In this document: piece after piece, positions 8,613 to 18,043 of the stretch
Layout: every line of letters begins with the position of its first letter
Position numbering within the stretch: the stretch's first letter is position 1
Assembly (NCBI GenBank): GCA_027704905.1
Contig: JANIIK010000742.1
Location: 62,001-126,000 of the forward strand
Direction of reading: 5' to 3'
Length of the DNA: 64,000 bases
From: Muraenolepis orangiensis
Taxonomy: Eukaryota > Chordata > Actinopteri > Gadiformes > Muraenolepididae
Position numbers and translations under genes: made by a program
The notes under the pieces: model-generated
Told to the model about the DNA's origin: nothing
What the model saw: only the letters and a program-made list of their open reading frames with translations
Databases searched by the model: none

Positions 8613-9057
8613 CATCCATCCATTGTCTACCGCTTATCCGGGTCGGGTCGTGGAGGTAGCAGCTTCAGCAGGAACTCGAGAACAAACCCTGAGATACTTG
8701 AACTGCTTCACTTGGGGTAAGGACTCACTCCCTACTTGGAGTAGACAATCCACCGCTGAGAACCATGGCCTCAGATTTAGAGGTGCTGATCCTCATCCCA
8801 GCCGCTTCACGCTCGCTGCAAACGATCCAGTATGTGCTTAAGGTCACATACTGATGACGCAAACAGAACCACATCATCTGCAAACAGCAGCGATGCAATC
8901 CTGAGCCCACAATACTGCAAGGCGTCGGACAGTTTGCCAGAACCGCTTTGGTGCCTTCTCCATGGCTTCACCGAATTCCTCCCACACCCACTGCTTTGCT
9001 TCCGCTACGACTGAGGCTGCAGCCCTCTTGGCCTGTCCATACCTTGCAGGATTGTAT
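8613..9057 (-). mobile_element. RTE-like non-LTR retrotransposon 3' fragment
   Basis: The left end is CCATCCATCCATTGTCTACCG, the 3' tail usual for this fish LINE family. The minus strand reads CEREAAGMRISTSKSEAMVL, a conserved segment downstream of the reverse transcriptase active site, followed by decayed sequence. It is fragmentary and frameshifted. The same family ends the window at 63518-64000. Confidence 0.75.
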
Positions 9058-9099
9058 TTACGGATTGTAGGAAAAAATTCTATGCACCAATTGTACTAC

Positions 9100-10079
9100 A
9101 ATTGTACCCCACGACTGCATGGCTATGCACAGCTCCAACGTCATCATCAAGTTTGCTGAAGACACAACAGTGATGGGCTTGATCGCCGGCGACGACGAGC
9201 CTACAGGGAGGAGGTTGGATCGCTGGAGCAGTGGTGCCAAGAGAACAGCCTCGCCCTCAACGTCAAGAAGACCAAGGAGCTGATCGTGGACTTCAGGAAG
9301 CAGAGGGGAGAGCACAGCCCTATCTCCATCGACGGTGTTGCAGTAGAGACGGTCAGCAGCTTCAAGTTCCTCGGCGTGCACATCTCCGAGGACCTCACAT
9401 GGTCCACGCACACCACACACGTGGTGAAAAGGGCCCAACAACACCTGTATTTCCTCAGGCGTCTGAAGAAATTCAGCATGGGCCCCCGCATCCTGAGAAC
9501 ATTCTATAACGGCACCATCGAGAGTGTTCTTACAGGGTGTATCACCGCCTGGTACGGGAACTGCACCGCACTCGAGCGCAGAGGGCTTCAAAGGGCGGTG
9601 TGGGCGGCCCAGTATATGGTTGGAGGTGAGCTCCCCTCCCTCCTGGATATATACAATCAGCGGTGCGTGGCCAAGGCCAAACAAATCATAAAAGACATTG
9701 CCCACCCCAGCCACGAAGCTGTACTCACTGTTACCGTCAGGCAGGCGATACCGCAGTATCAAGTGCTGTACAAATAGGCTTAGAGATAGCTTCCACAGTC
9801 AGGCCATCAGGCTGCTGAACAAGGGTGCATAGCATATAACAATGTATATTTTATTACATAGATTTATTCATACATATTGCTCTTTTCTGTGCCGATATTT
9901 TGCATTTTATAAATTGCATTTTTATTTTTTATTTTTATTTTTATTCTATTTTTATCTATTTCTTATCTTATTTTATAACTGCTGTCTGTCGTCGGGTATT
10001 GCGCATAAGATTTTCACATCACTGCTTTATACTCTTGTAAACTGTGAAGTGACAATAAACTTGACTTGACTTGACTTGT
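9100..10079 (+). mobile_element. CR1/L2-group LINE 3' fragment
   Basis: The 3' part of a non-LTR retrotransposon. Reverse-transcriptase C-terminal and post-RT segments are followed by a 3' UTR ending in GACAATAAACTTGACTTGACTTGACTTG, a short tandem tail typical of this group. Confidence 0.8.
9140..9777 (+). pseudogene. LINE reverse transcriptase C-terminal remnant
   Basis: The frame begins around KFAEDTTVMGLIAGDDE, where the usual FADD catalytic motif reads FAED. A frameshift follows, then VDFRKQRGEHSPISIDGV, FKFLGVHISEDLTWSTHT, FLRRLKKFSMGPRILRTFY and ESVLTGCITAWYGNCTALER. It ends within AKQIIKDIAHPSHEAV. Catalytic substitution, frameshift and 5' truncation make it a pseudogene. Confidence 0.8.
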
Positions 10080-10520
10080 AAGACATTAAATGTCATCATT
10101 ATAATATATTGATCATATTCAATTATATAATGATATCAATTATTAATGGAATCCAAATTCTTGAATGAGCAAACCAGCTCACCACCACTCACTCAAGTCA
10201 CTTTTCTTCACCTTTTCTATTTTTATTCCCATCTATTTATTTATTTTATTTTATTTAGTTAGTTATTGTGTAAATATGTTTTTTAATTAAAAAATATATA
10301 TATGTCATACTATGTGATTATATAAATGATAACAGCCCATCCCTAGACAAAAGGTTCTGTGTTTGAATCCCAATGTCCGTAGTCTACCTGTAGGCAAAAT
10401 GTGGAAACCATACCTGCTCATTACCTTACATAACATTACATTACATTACATTACATCACATTACATTACATTACATTACAGGCATATTGCAGACACTTTG
10501 TCCAAAGTGACTCACAATAG
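10080..10520. repeat. AT-rich duplicate block with TTACA microsatellite and V-SINE-like tail
   Basis: The block is repeated at about 48300-48790. It includes a TTACA microsatellite (10425-10478) and the sequence GCAGACACTTTGTCCAAAGTGAC. That is a variant of the conserved fish SINE segment GCAGACGCTTTTATCCAAAGC. No gene. Confidence 0.6.
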
Positions 10521-10820
10521 TGCATTCATGCAGGACATGTATGTGAATTCACTTTGAGTGGTTAGTGACTAAATAACACATAGTAATACATAGATAAATA
10601 CTAACCTTTATGACATTAACAGTCTCAACATGCTATACAGGACCATTCAAATGAAACCCTCAGCCCTACACATCAGAATAGATCCATATACCAAGTTAGA
10701 AAGGAAGGAAGTGACACATTAAAACAGTTTAGAGAGAGCCTTCAACAGGCCGGTTGATAACAGTCCTGAGACCTGACTAATCTAACGGCAGAGGATCAAA
10801 CTCACGGTCTTAACACGCAT
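10521..10820. other. non-coding block duplicated at 48790-49310
   Basis: Unique-looking sequence with a second copy at about 49080-49310 (for example CAACAGGCCGGTTGATAACA). No coding signal. Confidence 0.5.
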
Positions 10821-11141
10821 ATCATACATACATGATATACATACTTATTATAGATACATGCATACATATTATACATACATAATATACATACATAGTATAC
10901 ATACATGCATACATATAATACATACATACATATTGTACACACATACATACATACATATCATACAAACATGCATACATATTATACGTAAAACATATTATCC
11001 ATACATACATACATAAATACATACATACATTCATGCATATTATACATACTGTACGCACATACAAATGATACACACATACATACATACATAAATACATACA
11101 TACATGCATACATACCTATTATACATACATTGTACATACAT
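10821..11141. repeat. TACA-rich microsatellite
   Basis: Irregular CATACATA and TATTATACATACA repeats. The open frames seen here are artefacts of the 4-bp period. Confidence 0.9.
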
Positions 11142-11723
11142 AGTCACAATCGCTATTCACCCGGCCTCCACCAGAGGGCAGCATCAGCCCGTGGTAATTC
11201 TCACCCTTCACCTGCAGCGCATCTCAATCAACCTATTTAATAATTATATTTAAGCCCACCTCCGCACACTCACTCTTCACCAGATTGTTCCTGATTGTGC
11301 AGACTCTCCAGTGTTTACTTCCCAGACCGATTCCTGTTACCGACCCTGCCTGCCCCGGACCTGCCTGCCTCGACTGTTCCCGATCTGCTGCCTGTCTCCG
11401 ACTACCTCTCTGTCTGTCCCCGTCTGGTTCGTCTGCCCTACCCGGCTCCTGATCTGCTGCCTGTCCCCGACTACCTCTCTGTCTGTCCCTGTCTGGTTCA
11501 TCTGCCCTACCAGGCTCCTGATCTGCTGCCTGTCTCCGACTACCTCTCTGTCTGTCCCTGTCTGGTTCGTCTGTCCTACCCGGCTCCTGATCAGCTGCCT
11601 GTCCCCGACTACCTCTCTGTCTGTCCCTGTCTGGTTCGACAGTGTGATCATTGACATTAAATATTACAAACTGTCCTTGGTGTCCTGTGTGCTGCATTTG
11701 GTGTCCTAACTCAATCCGTGACA
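11142..11723 (+). mobile_element. solo LTR-like element, copy 1
   Basis: Starts near GTCACAATCGC (the TG end is mutated to AG) and ends CCGTGACA. It has a TATTTAAG promoter-like box near 11248, an ATTAAA signal near 11656 and an internal CTCF-consensus match. About four copies of a roughly 63-bp CTGTCCCCGACTACCTCTCT unit sit in the middle. Copies 2 and 3 lie at 36270-37011 and 52579-52746, also inside TACA microsatellites. No internal coding region is present. Confidence 0.65.
11168..11182 (+). promoter_or_regulatory. CTCF consensus match in LTR copy 1
   Basis: CCACCAGAGGGCAGC satisfies CCASYAGRKGGCRSY at all positions. It is retained in LTR copies 2 and 3. Confidence 0.5.
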
Positions 11724-11789
11724 AACATGCATACATACATATTATACATACATATTAAAAACAATCCTTTATTCAGAATGGGGAAACTA

Positions 11790-11937
11790 CTTAAAACCTG
11801 TTGAATTAAAGCTATGGTGTGTATCTCTGATGACCACATGACCCATGTGTGTCAGACTGACTTCATGTCACTTCATAAAATACTACTTCAGGGGGATGTC
11901 CAGGTTTCTGCAGATATCAACTTAGAAACATCTAGAA
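11790..11937 (+). other. relic C-gene 3' flank, part 1
   Basis: GACCCATGTGTGTCAGACTG, ACTTCATGTCACTTCAT and GTCCAGGTTTCTGCA match the 3' flank of the functional C genes (compare 5745-5815) in the same order, with substitutions. It is separated from part 2 by a hAT insertion. No C exon is found beside it. Confidence 0.7.
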
Positions 11938-12150
11938 CAGGGGTCGGGAACCTATGGCTGGCGAGCCAATTGTGGCTCTTTTGATGATGGCATACGGCTC
12001 GCAAACAAGTTTGAGCCGAATTTAAAAAATATATATATGTTTTTTTTTAAACACGATTAACAAGTAACAAATAATTATACTGAGCCAATTTAAAGTAAAA
12101 CATTTAACAGGAATTTGTTTTTAATTTAAATAATCTAAATTTAAATAAAA

Positions 12151-12927
12151 ATGAGTCAGATCTATTTTAACCTGTCGACATCAAAACTCAATTTGAATTG
12201 GATAATGCGGAACGACACACGGGTCGTTAGAAGGTCAAGAAAAAACTCCTCCTTTTCGTCAGGTAGCCAGCTAGTTTATCTGCTTAGAACCCTTAAGACG
12301 GAAAAGATGACAGAAAGAAAGAAAATATATGAGGATTATCGTACGTTCCAGGCTGGATGGACCAAGCAAGGTGTTGGGAATTTGGCTAGCTTTGCTGGTG
12401 CTTTGGCAATAGTAAGGAATGGATAGCCATTCACAGATGGCGAGTATGCCAAAACATTCATGCTTGATGTGGCCAATGAACTGTTTGATGACTTCCCAGA
12501 TAAAGACAGGATAATCAAACAAATAAAAGACATGCCTCTGTCAGCCAGAACTGTTCACGATTGTACAATCATGATGGCAAATCAAGTTGAGGAAACACAA
12601 ATTCAGGACATTAACGCAGGGACATACTTTTCTCTCGCTTTAGATGAGTCGACAGACGTTAGCCATTTATCTCAGTTTAGTATAATTGCGAGGTACGCTG
12701 CAGGTGAGACACTGCATGAGGAAAGTGTCGCTGTTTTACCAATGAAACGGTCAACAAGAGGACAGGATTTATTAAAGTCTTTCATGGAGTTCGCTGACGA
12801 AAAAAATCGAGCGATGGATAAGCGGATTTCTGTGTGTACTGATGGTGCACCCTGTATGTTGGGGAAGAACAAAGGATTTGTAGAGCTTCTTCGTCAACAT
12901 GAAAATAGACCCATAGAAGACCCATAG
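12151..12927 (+). pseudogene. hAT-family transposase-like fragment
   Basis: The frames contain TKQGVGNLASFAGALAIV, then a TAG, then AKTFMLDVANELFDDFPDKD, LALDESTDVSHLSQFSIIAR, a conserved Asp-containing motif, and CTDGAPCMLGKNKGFVELLR. This order matches the hAT-derived transposase group that also gave rise to ZBED/GTF2IRD2-type proteins. Internal stops and loss of the C-terminal half, which is replaced by an 11-bp repeat, mean it is inactive. Confidence 0.8.
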
Positions 12928-13016
12928 AAGACCCATAGAAGACCCATAGAAGACCCATAGACCCATAGAAGACCCATAGAAGACCCATAGAAGACCCATA
13001 GAAGACCCATAGAACC
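12905..13016 (+). repeat. 11-bp tandem repeat in hAT element
   Basis: About ten copies of GACCCATAGAA, one of them shortened near 12952-12960, fused to the end of the transposase frame. Confidence 0.9.
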
Positions 13017-13296
13017 ACGCAGCACCAGAAGTCCCATTAAAGGTAAGACGTATTTAATTTATTATTGATTAGCTACAGTATATCAATAAGAGTATTAAGA
13101 AGAATAAAGATATTTATTATATATAGTGCTTTTAGTACTCGGGGACGTGTTATACTTTATGCATGTATGTCTTACGCATAAGACATACATGCATAAAGTT
13201 GCATTCAATTTTATTAAATATATGGCTCGCAAGGAAATACATTTAAAAATATTTGGCTTTTTTGGCTCTCCCAGCCAAAAAGGTTCCCCACCCCTG

Positions 13297-13690
13297 ATCT
13301 AAAATTATGTCTCAAAAGACATTCAGTATCTCTCAGGGAGACGTAGGAACTCTAGCAGGCTGGTGGTGGGAACACATTTATCATGGTTGTCTATGAGACC
13401 AAACCGACATCACTAAAAGATGTGGTACATTAAACATATTCTGTTATCAGTGAACTGCAGTGATTCAAATGATGTCCTCTTTCAGCAGATGTGCAGCTGT
13501 GTCTCTTGAGGGACTAAATGCTAGTGGAAATGTAGGGCTGATGTTTTCATAAGAGTCTCTGGAGATTCCAGTCATAGCAGTATGTGTGCATGTCCACAAG
13601 CCAAGTCAGCGCTTCCCTCTAGTGTCAAACCAGAGTCATTACCATAACGAGTGATTCCATGAACTAAACTCTGCTCAGGTCCATCTTTAA
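13297..13690 (+). other. relic C-gene 3' flank, part 2
   Basis: CATTCAGTATCTCTCA, TATTAATCATGGTTG-like, CCAAACCGACATCA, GAGTCTCTGGAGATTCCAGT and TAGTGTCAAACCAGAGTCATTAC follow the same order as the functional C flanks (compare 25430-26060). The TG microsatellite is replaced by TATGTGTGCATG. It is diverged, consistent with an old lost cassette. Confidence 0.7.
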
Positions 13691-14028
13691 TAATAGCTTA
13701 CAGCTTCAGGACTAGTCTGCTTGTCATTGGGTCAGCCTGGTAGCAGACAGAGGCTAGTGTTTAGTGTTGTTCCTCTTGGCATGCTTAGCTGCCAGGATGA
13801 GGGCTGTGAGGGTGGACCGAGGCTCGGCTTGGATTCCAAGATAGAGTCCAAGATAGAAGCTTTGTGATTATGAGGAGCCAAGTGGTGTTGTTGTGTTGAA
13901 CTTTCTTGAAGGGGGTAAACAGAGCAAAGTGTATTGAGGAGTGACCAGGCTGACAAGGCCCTCCACATGGGCTGGGGAGAGATGTAGCACAGAGGACAGC
14001 CACAGCTCACCACAGAGACGGGGTTAGT
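13691..14028. repeat. duplicated non-coding block, copy 1
   Basis: Nearly identical to 53473-53768. It joins a relic C flank to a 32-bp array in both places. Open frames in it show no family motif. Confidence 0.7.
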
Positions 14029-14460
14029 GGTAGTTGAGGTAGTAGTTGTACGTTATATGTGGTAGTTGAGTTAGTTGTTGTATGTTATTTGTGGTAGTTG
14101 AGGTAGTAGTTGTATGTTATATGCAGTAGTTGAGGTAGTATTTGTATGTTATATGTGGTAGTTGAGGTAGTAGTTGTATGTCATATGTGGTATTTGAGGT
14201 AGTTGTTGTATGTTATTTGTGGTATTTGAGGTAGTTGTTGTATGTTATATGTGGTAGTTGAGGTAGTAGTTGTATGTTATATGCAGTAGTTGAGGTAGTA
14301 TTTGTATGTTATATGTGGTAGTTGAGGTAGTAGTTGTATGTAATATATTGTAGTTCAGGTAGTTGTATATACTATGTGGTAGTTGAGGTAGTATCTGTAT
14401 GTAATATATGGTGGTTTAGGTAGTTATATATAACATGTGGTAGTTGAGGTAGTAGTTGAC
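14029..14460 (+). repeat. 32-bp-type array
   Basis: About 13 irregular units, mostly of the TTGAGGTAGTAGTTGTATGT form. It ends next to a V-like fragment, the same relative position as the arrays beside functional V segments. Confidence 0.88.
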
Positions 14461-14620
14461 TGCAGTGTATATCAGAGGTTTGGGAGCTTCTCCAGGTTTC
14501 TGGATGGACAGGCTGAGATCAGCACCAATATGTGAGCTCCCTGTGGCAGACCAACAGGCTTGGATTTTCCTGTTGTGTCAGGAATGAACCGGCAGATGAT
14601 TGTGGAATAAGAAGTGGATG
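14461..14620 (-). pseudogene. possible relic IgL V fragment
   Basis: On the minus strand, 14510-14465 encodes IQKPGEAPKPLIYTA, a good match to the FR2 of kappa-like V domains (WYQQKPGEAPKLLIY). The tryptophan codon region is altered and FR1, the conserved cysteines, FR3 and an RSS are not found. A 32-bp array lies directly 3', as in functional cassettes. I read it as a decayed V fragment; a chance match is possible. Confidence 0.4.
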
Positions 14621-15597
14621 ATGAGCCTTTTGAGCCAATGTGAGACCGTCTACAGTAGAACATTAGTCTAGAGCACTTTTTGAGCAGAGAGGGGAGAAAA
14701 TACAGGAGGATAAACACAGAATAGAGCCCAAGAAGATGAGACATATTCTGTGTAATATGATACATAATATGACAGAGCCATAACTCTCACCATTAATGAG
14801 AAAGGCCAACACTGCTAGCAAGGCTGTGGACGACCTCCCCTTGCTCTGTGTGTGTGTGAGATGCCTGGCAGCTAGCATACTTAACTCTTGGCGTACTCAG
14901 AAGTACTCAAAAGTCATGCTAAATAGCGGGCATGTGGGCGGACGTCCACCTGCTTAGAGAGATATGAAAGTGAGAGAGATAAGGTTGAATGAGTGCATGA
15001 CTATGGAAAGGAAAATTCATATCTTGGTTATAAATATATTCTGAAATGCGTCAGGTTCTCCAAAATGACATACTAATAAAAAAGATATATGAATGTGAAA
15101 ATAATGAATGTATATAAAACCAAAAGTCTTACTCTCGTCATAGAGTTAGAAACAGGGCTAGTGTTTAAACATTGGTTTTCTATTCATGTGTTCAAATTGC
15201 TTAACATTAGTATCCATGTGATATAAGGTGATGTATTTTGATCAAATCATTGTATTTGATGAGTTTATATCACAACAAGAAGATTTCAGTCTAATGCATA
15301 GCTAGATTGTATTCAAGGTGAGGTCCTCTAAGGTGAGAGTGTCACATGACCACTTAACCCTACCACTCTGGAGCCCTACAAGCAGTGACAACAGATGACC
15401 AAGTCTTAAGTCTCAACATTGTGGTGTTATTGTACTGTTAGGTGTGCAATACTACAAGGACTACAGGTGACGTGTTATGATGTCATAGGGTGGGGGGGGG
15501 AACACCTGAGAGCATGTTAAAAAGTAAATCACCTGAATAAAGATCCACATTCTAGATTCAGTTAGAGACTCACGGCTATTCATTAACACAACAGACA
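14621..15597. other. non-coding, no feature recognised
   Basis: No recognisable gene or mobile element. It includes a poly-G stretch near 15491. A minus-strand hydrophobic frame (14878-14663, MLAARHLTHTQ and onward) has no known family match. Confidence 0.4.
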
Positions 15598-16010
15598 TCT
15601 TTGATTTGTAGGTAGCAGTTGTATGTCAGTAGGGTCAAGTTGAGGTACTAGTTGTATGTTAGTAAGGTCAAGTTGAGGTACTAGTTGTAGGTTAGTAAGG
15701 TCAAGTTGAGGTACTAGTTGTATGTCAGTAAGGTCAAGTTGAGGTACTAGTTGTATGTTAGTAAGGTCAAGTTGAGGTACTAGTTGTATGTAATACATTG
15801 TAATTGAGGTAGCATTAGTATTAAATATGTGGTAGTTGAGGTAGTAGTTGTAATATGTGGTAGTTGAGGTAGTAGTTGTGTGTATACTTTTTGGGAGTTG
15901 AGATAGTAGCTTTATATAGTATGAGTTAGTTAAGGTAGTACTTGTGTATATAATATGTGGTAGTTGAGGTACTAGTTGTATATAATATGTGGTAGTTGAA
16001 TTAGTAGTGT
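15598..16010 (+). repeat. variant 33-bp and 32-bp array
   Basis: About five copies of a 33-bp variant with GGTCAAGTTGAGGTACTAGT, then ordinary TTGAGGTAG units. The 33-bp form breaks the otherwise strict 32-bp period. Confidence 0.88.
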
Positions 16011-16019
16011 CTGTCACCA

Positions 16020-17026
16020 CTGTCTGTCCCCACTGTCACCACCTCAAACAGATCACAACATTCCCCAACCAGAAGCCGTGGATGAACAGAGAGGTCCTCC
16101 TACTCCTAAAGGCACGTGAGCTTTTAGGTCGGGCGATGCACTGGCCTACTGTTTAGCCAGGGCTAATCTGAAAAGGGCATCAAGCGGGCCAAGCTCAAAC
16201 ACAAGCGAAGGGTCGAAGACCACTTCAACAACTCCGATCCCCGACGCATGTGGCAGGGCATCCAGGCCATCATGGATTATAAACCCTCCAACAACTCAAC
16301 CCCCAACCACTGACTCATCCTCCCTGACGAACTTAATCATTTTTTTGCTCGCTACGACCGGAACAACCCGAACGGCCCACCAGGGCTCCTCTCCCCGTTG
16401 ACCACCAACCCCTCACCCTATCCCCCACAGACGTGCGTGCGGCACTGAGCAGAACAAATGCGCATAAGGCAGCTGGTCCTGATGGAATCCCCGGTGGCGT
16501 GCTCAGGAACTGCGCTGAGCAGCTGACCGAGGTCCTTACTGACATTTTCAACTTGTCACTGGCTCAGGCAGTTGTCCCTGTGTGCTTTAAAACCACCTCC
16601 ATTGTGCCAGTGCCAAAACACTCTTCTGCAGCGAGCCTCAACGACTTCTGCCCTGTTGCCCTCACCCCCATCGTCATGAAGTGCTTGGAGAGGCTGGTCC
16701 TGGCTCACCTCAAATCTGGCCTGTGAAACTCACTGGATAAACACCAATTTGCCTACCGTGAGAACAGGAGCACGGAGGACACCATTTCCTCAGCTCTTCA
16801 CTCCGCTCTCTCCCACCTGGATGAGAGCAACACCCACGTGAGAATGCTGTTCATAGACTTCAGCTCAGCATTTAACACCATCACCCCCTTCAAACTCATC
16901 TTCAAACTGGGTGACCTCATAAAAACCAAGAACCTTGACATCAACCCCTCAGTTTGTAACTGGTTATTAGACTTCCTAACCAACTGACCCCAGTCAGTCA
17001 GGTTAGACCGTCTCACCTCCTCCACC
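16020..17026 (+). pseudogene. CR1/L2-group LINE ORF remnant, copy A
   Basis: Reads AHKAAGPDGIPGGVLRNCAE, IFNLSLAQAVVPVCFKTTSI, NDFCPVALTPIVMKCLERL, then a TGA where copy B has TCA. Further on come HQFAYRENRSTEDTISSALH and RMLFIDFSSAFNTI, the reverse-transcriptase core, ending before the catalytic FADD block. Upstream pieces near 16050-16270 are frameshifted. Paralogous to 54420-55384. Confidence 0.85.
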
Positions 17027-17200
17027 CTCACCCTAAACACCTCACCCTAAACACCTCACCCTAAACACCTCACCCTAAACACCTCACCCTAAACACCGGC
17101 CCCCCCCTGCTTTCCTCCCCCTCTGCTGCTGCCCCCCCCTCTGCTGTCCCCCCCCTCTGCTGTCCCCCCCCCTCTGCTGCACCCCCCCCCCTCTACTCAA
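17027..17200 (+). repeat. CACCTCACCCTAAA tandem repeat and C-rich tract, copy A
   Basis: Five or so 14-bp units (17027-17098) followed by CCCCCCTCTGCTG repeats. It replaces the expected downstream LINE sequence. The CCCTAA string is coincidental and not telomeric. Confidence 0.85.
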
Positions 17201-18043
17201 CACCTATAATAATCACCACCAATGTCTTTGACTAACTGTAAAAAAGAAGAAAGAAAAAACAAACTGTAAAAACAAACTGTATCACAACTACCTTCCTCTC
17301 TATACTTTACATCTACTATATCATTCTCTAACGGACTCTGTGTGTGTGTGTGTGTGTGTGTCACAAGAAATACGCCCCCTTTCAGGTTGAGGGGGGTCTT
17401 CATACTGGGCGGGATGCTTGGGGGGGTCAGAACGTGACCAAGTTCCATTTGTTAAGCATTCCATCCAGTAGTTTTCGTTTTGCGGGCGATTTAGTGGACA
17501 ATTCAGGGGTTTCAATGCTGAGCTGAGGCCGTAACAATGGAAGTCAGGTGATCATCCTACACAATACTCATGTAGGGGCCATAGCCATCCCGTGGAATCC
17601 CACGGGCAATGCGCTAGTATTTATTACTAAGATACCTGTTTACTGTACCTGCCATATAGATTTAAATCTCAACTGTTGATAGAACTGCTCCTACCCCTGT
17701 GTATACATTTATATATACCATACATTTATATATGCTCACTTGTATATTAATTTACATTTATATATATGTATCCTGCTTTCAATAACGGCATACCCCTGAT
17801 CACTACCTGTTAAATACTCACTTACCTGTATATACATATACCTTATTATATTATTGTGCTGCTAATATCCCATTTAATACCTAGACTGTCTTTAAACCAG
17901 TACATTAAACTGTAAATGATATTATATTACCAGCCACTTTACTGCAACATGTGCCCTCTGGTTAGATGCTACATTATTATCACTGTACTGTACTGTGCTG
18001 TACAATGACATTACATTAGAATCTAATCTAATCTAATCTAATG
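17201..18043 (+). mobile_element. LINE 3' part with TCTAA tail, copy A
   Basis: Matches 56000-56595, ending in ACTGTACTGTGCTGTACAATG and a (AATCT)n tail. A roughly 250-bp segment (about 17279-17527) is present only in this copy; it includes a TG microsatellite and the TTTTGCGGGCGATTTAGTGG repeat also found at base 1. No intact coding region. Confidence 0.6.

Larger units (their letters stand above)
11938..13296 (+). mobile_element. hAT element (Charlie/SPIN-like ends)
   Basis: The left end CAGGGGTCGGGAACC and the right end (minus strand) CAGGGGTGGGGAACC form short terminal inverted repeats. The flanking 8 bp are ATCTAGAA and ATCTAAAA, a one-mismatch 8-bp target duplication as hAT elements make. 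It carries a hAT-type transposase fragment and is inserted inside a relic C-gene 3' flank. Confidence 0.88.

Noticed and set aside
13732..14013. 93-residue minus-strand frame
   Set aside because: No family motif, duplicated at 53512-53748 with changes, and no splice or promoter context.
17027..17098. Telomere-like CCCTAA repeats (also 55425-55503)
   Set aside because: The unit is 14 bp (CACCTCACCCTAAA), not the 6-bp telomere repeat.
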